Assembly: GCA_019420275.1 (NCBI GenBank)
Contig: JAHZHN010000001.1
Coordinates: forward strand, 1 to 64,000
DNA from: Clostridiales bacterium
Lineage (GTDB): Bacteria > Bacillota > Clostridia > Lachnospirales > Lachnospiraceae
Length of the DNA: 64,000 nt
Direction of reading: 5' to 3'
Shown here: piece by piece, positions 18,108 to 27,068 of the stretch
Numbering within the stretch: position 1 is the stretch's first letter
Layout of the letters: every line of letters begins with the position of its first letter
Program-made: the position numbers and the translations under genes
The notes under the pieces: generated by a model
The model's database searches: none
Told to the model about the DNA's origin: nothing
What the model saw: only the letters and a program-made list of their open reading frames with translations

Positions 18108-18530
18108 ATGAAAGATGGATTAGATAGATTTTTGTCAGCTCAGGAAAAATCGTATCAGACAGCACTTCAAGAGATTCAGGAAGGACAGAAACGAAGTCAC
18201 TGGATGTGGTATATTTTCCCTCAGATCGCCGGTCTTGGACGAAGTCAGACTGCTCAGTATTATGCTATAAAAGATATAAACGAAGCAAAAGATTATATGA
18301 AGAATAAAACTCTGAGAAAAAATCTTTTGGAAATATCTCAGACTCTGCTGGAGATAAAATCCAGTGATCCTGTTCGTGTCATGGGATGGCCGGATGACAT
18401 GAAACTGAAATCATCGATGACGTTGTTTTTGATGGCAGCGCCTGAATGTGATGTATTTCAAAAAGTATTGGATAAGTTTTTTCATGGGGAGAAAGATGAA
18501 AAAACTCTTCGAATTTTAAAAGATGACTGA
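18108..18530 (+). CDS. DUF1810 family protein
   Basis: Small cytoplasmic protein of 140 residues, function unknown. It has the family pattern FLSAQEKSYQTALQEIQEGQKRSHWMWYIFPQIAGLG, then AQYYAIKD, and a C-terminal LFLMAAPECDVFQKVLDKFF. The start is the ATG at 18108 behind GGAGG; an in-frame ATG at 18078 has no binding site. DUF1810 proteins are often stand-alone genes like this one, so the neighbours give no clue. Confidence 0.85.
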   Translation: MKDGLDRFLSAQEKSYQTALQEIQEGQKRSHWMWYIFPQIAGLGRSQTAQYYAIKDINEAKDYMKNKTLRKNLLEISQTLLEIKSSDPVRVMGWPDDMKLKSSMTLFLMAAPECDVFQKVLDKFFHGEKDEKTLRILKDD

Positions 18531-18583
18531 AAAAGAAGTCTTGTTATAAAAAAAAGGAATAACCAGTTCATTCTTTTTTATAT

Positions 18584-18612
18584 TAGACAAGTATAACCTA
18601 CCATGTTACTAT
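18584..18612 (+). promoter_or_regulatory. Promoter of the sulfhydrylase gene
   Basis: TAGACA at 18584-18589 and TACTAT at 18607-18612 with a 17-base spacer. Just upstream, AAAAGGAAT and ATTCTTTTT (about 18552-18578) form a weak hairpin with a T tract that may end the DUF1810 transcript. No S-box was seen. Confidence 0.5.
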
Positions 18613-18653
18613 GAATTAAATTCAAAAAAATCAGTAATATGGAGGATAGAGAC

Positions 18654-19955
18654 ATGACAGACATCAGAGATTCAAAAAATTGGGGATTCGAGACAAAACA
18701 GATTCATATTGGACAAGAGCACCCGGATTTGGCAACGGACGCAAGAGCGGTTCCAATCTATGCAACGACTTCTTATGTATTTGAGAACTGTCAGAATGCC
18801 GCTGACCGGTTCAGCCTTCAAGCAGAAGGCAATATCTATGGACGTCTGACCAATCCTACAGAAGATATCTTTGAACAAAGAATTGCTGCTCTGGAAGGCG
18901 GAACAGCAGCAATCGCGGTGGCTTCTGGAGCAGCCGCAATTGATTATATATTTCAGGCACTTGCTGGAGCAGGAGAACATATTGTTGCATCTAGAACAAT
19001 CTATGGCGGAACCTATAATCTTTTATCCAATACTCTGCCGCAGACAAGAAAGATTCAAACAACATTTGTTGATCCGGAGACAGAAGGATCTTTTGAAGCG
19101 GCAATCCAGAAAAACACGAAAGCAATTTTTGTAGAAACCCTTGGAAATCCTCATTCTAACTTAATTGATTTGGAAAAACTGGCAGATACTGCGCATCGCC
19201 ATGGAATTCCTCTTGTTGTGGATTCTACCTTTGCAACGCCGTTTCTGATTCGCCCTATTGAGTATGGGGCTGACATTGTGGTTCATTCAGCTACAAAATT
19301 TATCGGAGGACATGGAACGGCCTTAGGCGGTGTGATCATTGACAGTGGGAGATTTGATTGGAAGAAATCGGGGAAGTATCCTTGGATTTCTGAACCTAAT
19401 CCAAGTTATCACGGGGTTTCCTTTGCAGATGCAGCACCGGAGGCAGCATTTGTTTCCTATATCCGAGCGGTCTTATTGAGAGATACTGGAGCATCACTTT
19501 CTCCATTCCATGCGTTTTTATTTCTTCAGGGATTGGAAACCCTATCTTTGCGGATGGAGCGGCATGTAAGCAATGCGCTTCAAATTGTAGAATATTTAAG
19601 CCATCACCCTCAAGTTGAAGCCGTACATCACCCATCATTGGAAAGTGAACCAGGTCATTCTTTTTATCAAAAATATCTTCCGAATGGAGGCGGTTCCATA
19701 TTTACTTTTGAAATAAAAGGTGATGAAAAAACGGCGCAGAAATTTATTGATCATCTTCCAATTTTTTCTCTGCTGGCAAACGTAGCAGATGTGAAGTCTC
19801 TGGTAATTCATCCGGCAACAACGACACACAGTCAGTGCACGGAAGAAGAGCTGAAGCAGCAGAGAATTAAACCCAATACGATACGCTTGTCCATTGGAAT
19901 TGAAAAAGCAGAAGACTTGATTGCTGCTCTGGATGCGGCATTTGCGGCGGTTTGA
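18654..19955 (+). CDS. O-acetylhomoserine (or O-acetylserine) sulfhydrylase, PLP enzyme
   Basis: PLP-dependent enzyme of trans-/direct sulfhydrylation, most like MetY, making homocysteine from O-acetylhomoserine and sulfide. The 433-residue length matches MetY-type rather than the shorter CGS/MetB enzymes. Landmarks: TKQIHIGQ, YATTSYVF, YGRLTNPT, the PLP lysine in SATKFIGGHG (near residue 211), and a C-terminal HPATTTHSQ followed by IRLSIGIE. The ATG at 18654 follows GGAGG at 18641; the upstream ATG at 18639 overlaps that site. A strong terminator follows. Whether O-acetylserine is also used cannot be read. Confidence 0.9.
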   Translation: MTDIRDSKNWGFETKQIHIGQEHPDLATDARAVPIYATTSYVFENCQNAADRFSLQAEGNIYGRLTNPTEDIFEQRIAALEGGTAAIAVASGAAAIDYIFQALAGAGEHIVASRTIYGGTYNLLSNTLPQTRKIQTTFVDPETEGSFEAAIQKNTKAIFVETLGNPHSNLIDLEKLADTAHRHGIPLVVDSTFATPFLIRPIEYGADIVVHSATKFIGGHGTALGGVIIDSGRFDWKKSGKYPWISEPNPSYHGVSFADAAPEAAFVSYIRAVLLRDTGASLSPFHAFLFLQGLETLSLRMERHVSNALQIVEYLSHHPQVEAVHHPSLESEPGHSFYQKYLPNGGGSIFTFEIKGDEKTAQKFIDHLPIFSLLANVADVKSLVIHPATTTHSQCTEEELKQQRIKPNTIRLSIGIEKAEDLIAALDAAFAAV

Positions 19956-19983
19956 TACGTTTACTTTATAATATGAATGATGT

Positions 19984-20014
19984 AAAAAGGCAGTTTTTCT
20001 GCCTTTCTTTTTTA
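19984..20014 (+). terminator. Terminator of the sulfhydrylase gene
   Basis: AAAGGCAG and CTGCCTTT (19986-19993, 19999-20006) around five Ts, then CTTTTTT. A second small hairpin, AAGTCTT-TCCC-AAGACTT, lies at 20061-20078. Confidence 0.85.
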
Positions 20015-20211
20015 TTCCTTATGTTATGATTTCCTTTATTATTGTGCTCAGATTTTATCCAAGTCTTTCCCAAGACTTTTTGAACCCGGGTATTGTGGAT
20101 GATTTAACAATAGAATAAATTATTTTATGTTACAGTAGATTTTTGACAAGAAAAATTTAAAATACGTTAATTTGGAAGAATCGTAAAAAAATGGGATTGC
20201 ATTCTCTGCGC

Positions 20212-20240
20212 TTGTATTTTATATTCTGATAAGATATAGT
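20212..20240 (+). promoter_or_regulatory. Promoter of the SEDS-FHA-PBP operon
   Basis: TTGTAT at 20212-20217 and TATAGT at 20235-20240, 17-base spacer, upstream of the decayed small gene and the SEDS gene. An overlapping set, TTGCAT and TATATT, lies just upstream. The bases between the sulfhydrylase terminator and this promoter hold nothing else recognisable. Confidence 0.5.
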
Positions 20241-20310
20241 AGTATAAGATTAAAATGGCAGAGAAATGGACATTTTCAGATGAGTATGGAGAAAAGTCAA
20301 ATAGGCAGCT

Positions 20311-20568
20311 ATGGGTAAAAGAATCAGTGCATGAAAAAGGATGCTGCTGTTTGCTGTTACTGTATTTGTAATACAGCAGTTTGATTACGGGATAGAAAAT
20401 CTAATGATTAATATGGTGTTCTTAGGAGCTATGGCTCCCATGACTTGGTATGCCATTTAGAACGGATTGAATCGTATGGATACTTATACAAAAGATATAG
20501 AGAAGATCAGAAAAGAGCTGGACAGATATATGAGAGGATATTTTGATAGAAGAATAAGAACTAGATAA
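20311..20568 (+). pseudogene. Broken small membrane protein gene
   Basis: One frame reads from an ATG at 20311 to TAA at 20566 and is coding-like throughout, but it is cut by TGA at 20332 and TAG at 20458. It encodes a hydrophobic stretch (LLFAVTVFVIQQ, then MVFLGAMAPMTWYAI) and, after the TAG, a charged helical tail (DTYTKDIEKIRKELDRYM). A stop-codon-only lesion pattern with no frameshift suggests recent loss. It ends 22 bases before the SEDS gene and was presumably the first gene of that operon. Family unknown. Confidence 0.55.
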
Positions 20569-20590
20569 GGATGCTGGAGAGGGAAAATAA

Positions 20591-22561
20591 ATGAAAAATT
20601 TTTCAAAAAAAGAATGGAAAAATTGGGTTCAAAAATTGAAAAAGGAAAAAACGCTTTGGCTGGTGGTCTTGTATCAAGGGCTTCTTTTAGTGCCTGCATT
20701 GATGAAGGGAGTTAGGGGAAGCGGGGAAGAAGCTTCCTATTTTGGGATTCATTATTTGGAGTTTTTCCTTATTCTTGCATTGGGAACGATTGTTTTTTAT
20801 TTTGTTACTCTATATGTTCTGGAAGGCAATCAAAAAATTGTCCTCTATTCGGCTATTTTGTTGACCTGGGGTGTTTTTATGGAATTGCTGCTCTTATTTC
20901 CAGGAGAGCAAGGTTTAAATGGTCGTTTTATTATGAGGAAGATTTTGCTTCTCCTGGCTTCTTATATGTCAGCGGTAGCAGCAGCAATTTTATTTATTAA
21001 AATCAGGAAATTCAGAGAGGACGGCTTCAGTTTTCTGCTGGCTTGTTTTTCGGTTCTTTTGTATCTTTTGTTGATTTTATTTGGAGTAGGACCGGGAGGA
21101 CAGGCCAATCCGGAAGCAAAGACAAACCTTCCCTTTCCTGGAATCGGATCGATTCCGATAACAGAGATTTTAAAAGTTATTTTTCTCATGGTTTTGGTAT
21201 GCCTTTTGTGCAAACAGGGTAGATCAAAGGCAGAAAAGAGGAAACGGCTGCTGTTGTCGGCAATTTTCACTGTTATTAATATGATTGGTATGTTGGCAAT
21301 TAATGAAATGGGAAGCCTTTTAATTGTATTATTGGTTTATATTGCTTTTATTGTTGTTTATATGCAGGAAATTAAATATTCTGTGATTGTGATTGCCGCA
21401 GGAGTTTTGACTATTTTGCTGGGAGTGCTTGTTGGCACGATGATGACACAAAATATTAATAAGAAGATTTCTGCCAAAGAGTTAATGACATGTTTTTATG
21501 ATAAAGAAGTGTCCTCGGCCAGTGGATATCACGGAAGCAGCGGAACTATTGAAGATTTCCGACCATACCTGGCAGATTATATGCAGGAAAAAAGTCATGA
21601 AAAAGAGAATCGGACAGTAACGCAAAAACAACTGGAAAAAATGGTCGAAAATGCCCAAAATGGAGCGTTGGATAAGAAAGAAGCTCAAGCGGTTGCAGCA
21701 ATGTTTAAAGAAAAAGAAAAAATCGGCTATAGCGATATGAAAAGTTTTATTACGGATCGTAAGAATCAGTCTATGAAAATTGCAATGTCTTATTTGTTTG
21801 CAGATCAGGATGACAAGGAAGAGTTTCTAAACCGTTACTATTTTTCAAAAATATATAACTATTATGCTTATTATGGAGATGCCAACGCTCTGGAAAAATT
21901 CTATATTCCAAAATACGGAAAAGTTAAGACCAGATTTTACTGCTGGACCCATCCAAAATGGGATAATGGGGATACTGGCTATCAAAATTATCGGGCCAGA
22001 GTTGGGGTTCGTGACGGAGGTTTGTTGGGGAAAGATTCGACTGAAGTCAGTACGGTGCCGAATGCTGATTCTGATATGATTTTCGTGGCGATATCTGAGA
22101 TGTTTGGAAATATCTGTCCAGTTTTATTGCTGCTTCTTTTCTTTTTGTTGTTCTGGGAAGGAAAGAAGATTGTCTTGTCTACGCGGCATGAGTATAACAG
22201 CGGAATGGCTTTTGGAATTTCCTTTATGATCTGGATTCAGGCAATTTTTATGACCGCCAGCAATTATGGGCTATTTCCGATTTTTGGAATGCCAATACCA
22301 TTTATTTCAAATGGAGGAGCATCCAAATGTGTCACGATGGCGATGATTGGGATTATGGTGGTTATGTCAGCTGTGGAAATGGAGGAAGACGCCGTAGAAG
22401 ATGAGCGGTCAAAGAATCGTATGTTGATCTTGTTCCGGTATTATATTTCCACTCCGTTTAAAAATCTGCTGTATTTTGTTTTATCAAAAATCTGCGAAAA
22501 TCTGCCGTTCGGGAAAAAAGCATCAAGAAAGAAAAAGTATGGAAAAAGATATAAGAAATGA
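20591..22561 (+). CDS. SEDS family (FtsW/RodA/SpoVE-like) protein with a large loop insertion
   Basis: Predicted peptidoglycan glycosyltransferase of the inner membrane, 656 residues against ~380-420 for ordinary RodA/FtsW. SEDS landmarks, by eye: SIPITEILKV (matching the QPSE-K segment), NEMGSLLIVLL (matching PDLGT), TGYQ...RDGGLLGKD (GYQ...GSGGLFGKG), DSDMIFVAISEMFG and PIPFISNGGAS. The aspartate near 458, just before GDTGYQ, lies where RodA keeps its catalytic loop aspartate. About 160 polar residues (about 285-445) are inserted in the extracytoplasmic loop after helix 7. A basic tail ends the protein. Operon context with a transpeptidase supports cell-wall synthesis. Confidence 0.8.
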   Translation: MKNFSKKEWKNWVQKLKKEKTLWLVVLYQGLLLVPALMKGVRGSGEEASYFGIHYLEFFLILALGTIVFYFVTLYVLEGNQKIVLYSAILLTWGVFMELLLLFPGEQGLNGRFIMRKILLLLASYMSAVAAAILFIKIRKFREDGFSFLLACFSVLLYLLLILFGVGPGGQANPEAKTNLPFPGIGSIPITEILKVIFLMVLVCLLCKQGRSKAEKRKRLLLSAIFTVINMIGMLAINEMGSLLIVLLVYIAFIVVYMQEIKYSVIVIAAGVLTILLGVLVGTMMTQNINKKISAKELMTCFYDKEVSSASGYHGSSGTIEDFRPYLADYMQEKSHEKENRTVTQKQLEKMVENAQNGALDKKEAQAVAAMFKEKEKIGYSDMKSFITDRKNQSMKIAMSYLFADQDDKEEFLNRYYFSKIYNYYAYYGDANALEKFYIPKYGKVKTRFYCWTHPKWDNGDTGYQNYRARVGVRDGGLLGKDSTEVSTVPNADSDMIFVAISEMFGNICPVLLLLLFFLLFWEGKKIVLSTRHEYNSGMAFGISFMIWIQAIFMTASNYGLFPIFGMPIPFISNGGASKCVTMAMIGIMVVMSAVEMEEDAVEDERSKNRMLILFRYYISTPFKNLLYFVLSKICENLPFGKKASRKKKYGKRYKK

Positions 22562-22705
22562 CCGGAGTGAAAGAATAGGCTTTTGGAATAAATATTTTAT
22601 GATGGAAATGGAAAGAAAATGAAAAAAAGCATGATACCTGTGAAATATTGGACTATTGCAAGAATCACAGGAATCAATTCTGGATAGAAAGATAGGAGAG
22701 GAGCT

Positions 22706-23626
22706 ATGAGTGAAAAGGAAAAGAGAGGACAAAAAAGATTAAGGAGCTGGTTTCTGCTGCTGCTCATAGCAGCATTTTTATCGGCAACAGGCAGTGTAAA
22801 GATTTTGGCAGATGAAAGATATCCCTTTGAAGAATATTATGATCCGGAAGAAGATGGCTGGGCCAATGAAGAACGTGTGAATATGGATGGGGAACTCAGT
22901 TTTACTATTCCGGATATGAGCATCGAATCCATTGATCTGATTGTATATAGTTCTGGAAATCCAAAACTTCAGGAGATTCGAAACTCAAAAAATCAAAATG
23001 TGGGCTTTAAAGAAAAACATACAGATGATACTACATATGCGTATTATACCGTATCAGATGTCTCAGAGGGAAAGTGGAGTCTAAAAGTCTCATCTTCTGA
23101 TATGGAAAGTACAAAAATTTTTTTGATTTATCATAGTAAGATTATTGCCCGTTATGTTATCGATAAGGAGATTGGGAATCCTGACAGCGGATATTATCAG
23201 GCCTTGATACGGCTTTATAATACGAATGGGAAGGTATTGAAATTAAGCAATCGAAAAGTAGAATATTTGATCGATGACCGGTCTTTGATGAGTAAAACAA
23301 CAAAAAACAGCACATTTCACTGTTATGTGGGAGAAGCCGGTCTGGATGAAGAGGATATGAAGATGATTGGGGATGCTTATTCTCTTCATGTTATCGTAAC
23401 TTCAGAGGATGGTTCACTTGTCCTGGTCAGAGGAGAACATGCTGAAAATAGTGAATTTGATGATATCAGGAAAGAATATAATCCGTCCTGGTGGGAACGG
23501 TTTCGTGCAAAATCAGGAGCTGAACAGCGTACTTTCATTATGATAACTATTATTGTCATTTTGATTGCTGCGGTTGGCGTATTTTTTCTGAAAAAGGGCA
23601 GGTTTATAGGGAAGAGAAAATCTTAA
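22706..23626 (+). CDS. Signal-peptide, single-anchor membrane protein of unknown function
   Basis: 306 residues. A basic N-terminus and the hydrophobic WFLLLLIAAFLSATGS (about 15-30) form a signal peptide. An extracytoplasmic, beta-rich domain follows (about 38-275), and a C-terminal helix, MITIIVILIAAVGVFFL, with a basic end anchors it. No known domain was recognised. The ATG at 22706 follows AGGAGAGG. It lies between the SEDS gene and a large membrane protein in the same direction, so a role as extracellular partner of the wall machinery is a reasonable guess only. The preceding 144 bases hold just a doubtful 22-codon ORF at 22619. Confidence 0.7.
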   Translation: MSEKEKRGQKRLRSWFLLLLIAAFLSATGSVKILADERYPFEEYYDPEEDGWANEERVNMDGELSFTIPDMSIESIDLIVYSSGNPKLQEIRNSKNQNVGFKEKHTDDTTYAYYTVSDVSEGKWSLKVSSSDMESTKIFLIYHSKIIARYVIDKEIGNPDSGYYQALIRLYNTNGKVLKLSNRKVEYLIDDRSLMSKTTKNSTFHCYVGEAGLDEEDMKMIGDAYSLHVIVTSEDGSLVLVRGEHAENSEFDDIRKEYNPSWWERFRAKSGAEQRTFIMITIIVILIAAVGVFFLKKGRFIGKRKS

Positions 23627-23653
23627 ACCGGGAAGATGAACAATGGAAGAATC

Positions 23654-23764
23654 ATGACTTATAAATTAGATAGAAAGTATGGTCCCATTCGAATTGGAGA
23701 AGCTTTCGCACGGATAGCGATGGCCTTGATTCAGAGCAAGACAGAAAGGGAAGATAAAGAATGA
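23654..23764 (+). CDS. Possible 36-residue protein, translationally coupled
   Basis: A short frame from the ATG at 23654 reads MTYKLDRKYGPIRIGEAF and continues to a TGA at 23762-23764 that overlaps the ATG of the next gene (23761). The four-base ATGA overlap is typical of translational coupling. GGAAG lies a few bases upstream. No family is recognised, and it may be a real small protein, a coupling leader peptide or a relic. Confidence 0.35.
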   Translation: MTYKLDRKYGPIRIGEAFARIAMALIQSKTEREDKE

Positions 23765-26406
23765 AATATGGATTTAATCAGTATTATTATACTGCTGCGC
23801 CAGAATTTTTTGATAAAAGCAGGCACAGCAGATTGGGAATTTTCGGATCTAGTACGCCAGAGGATCCGGCGGAAAATAAAAGAGTGGAACAGATTTCCAA
23901 AGACTGGGTACCAATGCTTCTGGGAGAACAAAAAGCCTTTCCGATGGAATATGTGATGTTCTGTGAGGATCGTTATATTGCAGGCGGAACAACATCCTGC
24001 AGTTCATTGATTCAAGGTGATCATCACCCAAATATCTGGACTCATGTCCTTGTGCCGGAAAAAAGCGGGGAAGAGAGTTTTCTTGCCTGTCTTGCGGTAA
24101 CATCATTCGATAAGGAAAAGAAAAGGAAAGACAAGATTTGTCTAAAGCGTTTGACTCTTGAGTATGATGATGGAATAGAATTAAGACATATGTTAAAAAG
24201 CTGGGAAGATGAATGCACAGATGCATATTTTCTCAAACAGATTCTTTTGGGATTGTCCGGTGCGAAGAAAGTGCTGATCACAGACCAGGATCTGGCGGAA
24301 GACGACTTTGAAAGCTACCAGGTGCTTTCCAGAGAGGTTATGTGTCATATCTATCATATGTTTCCGGGATGCTGGAGGAAAGAGCTGAACTTTATTGCAC
24401 CGATGGTACCAAAGTATTGTATGCTTTCTTCTAAAAAGCCGAAGGGAGCAAGATTTTACTTTGGACCAGAAGATTCCACAGAGCAGTATGATCAGGTTAT
24501 TTCCATGCAGCAGGGAAGAGAACTGAATTCCCAATGTTTTTATGATGATATTCTGATCCAGATGAGTGAATTATTTCATGAGCACAGTGAATTATATGAA
24601 GAAATCGGAGAAAATTTTCAAAAAAAACATTTTTCTGTCAATGAAAATGATTATGTCTGGCATTTTGTTTTTGAAATGGCAGAAAGAGACATTCCTGTAA
24701 ATTGGAAAAAGTTTGGCATTGATGAATATCAGGAAGCTTATAATCAAGTATGGATGGATGAGGAGAAGAGAAGGGGTTTTCTGACGATAACGGCTATTTT
24801 ATTAGAACAAAAAGAGTCGTTTTGTTTGTCTTCTGAATTTTTTAGTGTTTACTGCCGGATGCTTCGGGCATTTTCATGTGAAATGGATTTGTCTGTATGG
24901 GAAAAGCTAATCCACCAGACCGTAGAATGGATGATGCAGGCAGAAGAAAACGGAGTAGAACAGCTGGAAGAATATCTGAAGATTTTGTTGGAAACGGGAA
25001 TACGTGAAGACATTGAATATAAAATTCAAAACGCAGTGATGCAAAAAAGTCCGGGTCTGCAAAAGAAAGCGGAAACAATATTAGAACATACTGTCTCTTC
25101 AGAAGAAATGGAATTATGGTGGACTGCATATGCTCCGTTAAGAGAACAATTTATGGATTCAGTTATACAAAAACTGCTGGATCTGTTTACTGGTACAGGG
25201 GATGAAGAGGAAAAAAACAAGCTTCTTGTTTTGGATAAAACTATTTCAGGAGGAGAAGCCAGAAAAGAATTAACCAATCGTCTGCGAAAGCTTTTAAACA
25301 CGGTTTCTTTTGATAATATGCAGAATTGGGAACTATGGAAGGCAGCACGACAGGAACTGGCAATGCTTGCGCCGAAAGAATATCAAAAGAAAGAAAAAGA
25401 ATGGCAGGATGAATTTTTAAAAGAAATAAATGGAAAGAATTCGGATTTTCTCCAAATACAAGAGCAGGAAATAAGAGACATTGCATCGGATTTGAAACTG
25501 GATTGGGAAAAGATTCAGAGAAAGATTGAAAAAGGAGAAATGAACCACAGGAAGAATGAAACTTGTATTGCATCGGATGAAGAATTGCTGGAATTGCTCC
25601 TTTCCGTCAATCAGTCTCAGAATCAGGAAGAATATCATTTCGTACTGGATAATATTGCATCAAGGATTTTCGAAAGTGAAAGCCTGAAGGATGAAGTTCA
25701 GTTTAATCTATTTTGTTATTATTACATATGTTATCCGGATGCAGACAAAGAAAAGAAAGATAAGTTCTGGCATTTGTGCACATTAAAATGGTTTCCGGAA
25801 TTAGAAAAGCTCCTGAGGGATCCGGCGGCCCAAATATTAAATGAAGTGCTGGATTATGAAAATATGCCATTTGAAGGCCGGCTGTTTTTCCTTTATCATT
25901 GTTCCATGAAAGAACCTTTGGAAGACGCCAGAAAAGCAGTTCGCAGACGGCTGAAAAGTTTTTCGGAACCAGAGAAGGACGCTGCAAAAAATCGTTTTCT
26001 GCAGGAAGAAATTGAAGTACGAAGGATTCTCCTTCAGGAATTGAATCAATCTAACCGAAATCAGATGTTAGAAAATATATGGCAAATCATAAAAAGTGCT
26101 TTCTGGGCTGCACTGTTACTGCTGATTTATGAAGGAATGATTCAGGTATATCAAATGCATCAAATTGCCGCCGCTGTCACATGGCTGGTGATTATATTTG
26201 GATGCTTGACTGCGCTGCTTTTATCCCTGAAAAAGAAAAAACCAGCCATTCATGACAAAATACTGTTGCTTGGCGGAATTTTATGGATTTCCTGCGGAGC
26301 TGTTGTCAAAGTATTATGTGGTATTGGCGGATCAGTCATCTATTTTGCAGTTCTCCTGATTGTTTCTTTTGTTGTACTGCTTATATCTGGACACCAGGCA
26401 AGATAG
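23761..26406 (+). CDS. Large protein with C-terminal membrane helices, GAP1-N-like N-terminus
   Basis: 881 residues. The N-terminus (YGFNQYYYTAAP, LGIFGSSTPED, then YIAGGTTSCSS and WTHVLVP) resembles the N-terminal domain of GTPase-associated proteins (GAP1-N type), a weak match made by eye. A long helical, charged middle (about 200-760) follows, and about four hydrophobic segments close the protein (FWAALLLLIYEGM, then AVTWLVIIFGCLTALLL, ILLLGGILWISCG and VIYFAVLLIVSF). No enzyme motif was found. It lies in the SEDS-PBP operon, ten bases before the FHA gene, suggesting a scaffold in the same membrane complex. Confidence 0.6.
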   Translation: MKYGFNQYYYTAAPEFFDKSRHSRLGIFGSSTPEDPAENKRVEQISKDWVPMLLGEQKAFPMEYVMFCEDRYIAGGTTSCSSLIQGDHHPNIWTHVLVPEKSGEESFLACLAVTSFDKEKKRKDKICLKRLTLEYDDGIELRHMLKSWEDECTDAYFLKQILLGLSGAKKVLITDQDLAEDDFESYQVLSREVMCHIYHMFPGCWRKELNFIAPMVPKYCMLSSKKPKGARFYFGPEDSTEQYDQVISMQQGRELNSQCFYDDILIQMSELFHEHSELYEEIGENFQKKHFSVNENDYVWHFVFEMAERDIPVNWKKFGIDEYQEAYNQVWMDEEKRRGFLTITAILLEQKESFCLSSEFFSVYCRMLRAFSCEMDLSVWEKLIHQTVEWMMQAEENGVEQLEEYLKILLETGIREDIEYKIQNAVMQKSPGLQKKAETILEHTVSSEEMELWWTAYAPLREQFMDSVIQKLLDLFTGTGDEEEKNKLLVLDKTISGGEARKELTNRLRKLLNTVSFDNMQNWELWKAARQELAMLAPKEYQKKEKEWQDEFLKEINGKNSDFLQIQEQEIRDIASDLKLDWEKIQRKIEKGEMNHRKNETCIASDEELLELLLSVNQSQNQEEYHFVLDNIASRIFESESLKDEVQFNLFCYYYICYPDADKEKKDKFWHLCTLKWFPELEKLLRDPAAQILNEVLDYENMPFEGRLFFLYHCSMKEPLEDARKAVRRRLKSFSEPEKDAAKNRFLQEEIEVRRILLQELNQSNRNQMLENIWQIIKSAFWAALLLLIYEGMIQVYQMHQIAAAVTWLVIIFGCLTALLLSLKKKKPAIHDKILLLGGILWISCGAVVKVLCGIGGSVIYFAVLLIVSFVVLLISGHQAR

Positions 26407-26416
26407 GAGGAGTAAG

Positions 26417-26932
26417 ATGTTTATTTTTTTTCAGAGACTGTGGGTTTTGATTTTCGTAGACGGATTTCTTTTATATCTGATCATTCGCCTTCTGCGGGAG
26501 AAAGTTCAGAAACGCAGAGAAGACAAAAAAATCGGGCCAGCACCCAAACCTGAAACATACAGAGGAAAAGTTCTTTATTATGATTTTTATGATGAACAGG
26601 GCAGTGATCAGTCTGGAAGCATCAAAAAGTATCCGTGTCTTTTAGGCAGGGGAAAGAACTGTGATGTTCGAATTATGGAACAAGCGAAAAAGGGACGATA
26701 TTATATGTCCCAAGAATTTATTCAGATAACAGAGACAGCATATGGCTTTAGAGTGACTAGATGCAGAAGACATAATGGAAGACAGGAATTGATGTCTGGT
26801 GTCAGTGATGGAAAGAGATTTGAAGGCGAAGTTAGTATGACATTTCAGCGGAATATACGGATTAAGATTGCTCCACGCGTCACATTGGAACTGGAAAAGT
26901 ACCGGTTTCGCACTTCTGGGTTGACAAGATAG
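26417..26932 (+). CDS. Membrane-anchored FHA domain protein
   Basis: 171 residues: one N-terminal helix (LWVLIFVDGFLLYLIIRLL), a basic linker, then a forkhead-associated domain. The FHA signature LLGRGKNCDVRI (near residue 77) and the later YYMSQEF and EFIQITE segments match the phosphothreonine-binding fold. FHA domains read Ser/Thr kinase signalling; in Actinobacteria an FHA protein sits with RodA and PbpA. No kinase or phosphatase gene is in this window. The ATG at 26417 follows AGGAGGAG; the frame is open upstream but inside the preceding gene. Confidence 0.75.
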   Translation: MFIFFQRLWVLIFVDGFLLYLIIRLLREKVQKRREDKKIGPAPKPETYRGKVLYYDFYDEQGSDQSGSIKKYPCLLGRGKNCDVRIMEQAKKGRYYMSQEFIQITETAYGFRVTRCRRHNGRQELMSGVSDGKRFEGEVSMTFQRNIRIKIAPRVTLELEKYRFRTSGLTR

Positions 26933-26941
26933 AGGGGAGAT

Positions 26942-27007
26942 ATGGCAGATGACAATCTTCTGAAACTTGGACGGAGGAAGAGTGGCGGTGAAGAATATAA
27001 AAATTAG
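26942..27007 (+). CDS. Doubtful 21-codon ORF with a strong binding site
   Basis: An ATG at 26942 directly after AGAGGGGAG opens a frame reading MADDNLLKLGRRKSGG and ending at TAG 27005. Product too short to classify; it may be the stump of a lost operon gene between the FHA and PBP genes. Confidence 0.25.
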   Translation: MADDNLLKLGRRKSGGEEYKN

Positions 27008-27068
27008 AAGCAAGTGACAGATAAGTATATTGCAAGATTCAGCATTTTAAGTAAAGGAGAATGAAAAT

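Noticed and set aside
20311..20568. Recoding of TGA or TAG in the small membrane gene (selenocysteine or pyrrolysine)
   Set aside because: Both stop types occur in one short frame and no SECIS-like hairpin or recoding gene is visible; simple decay is more likely.
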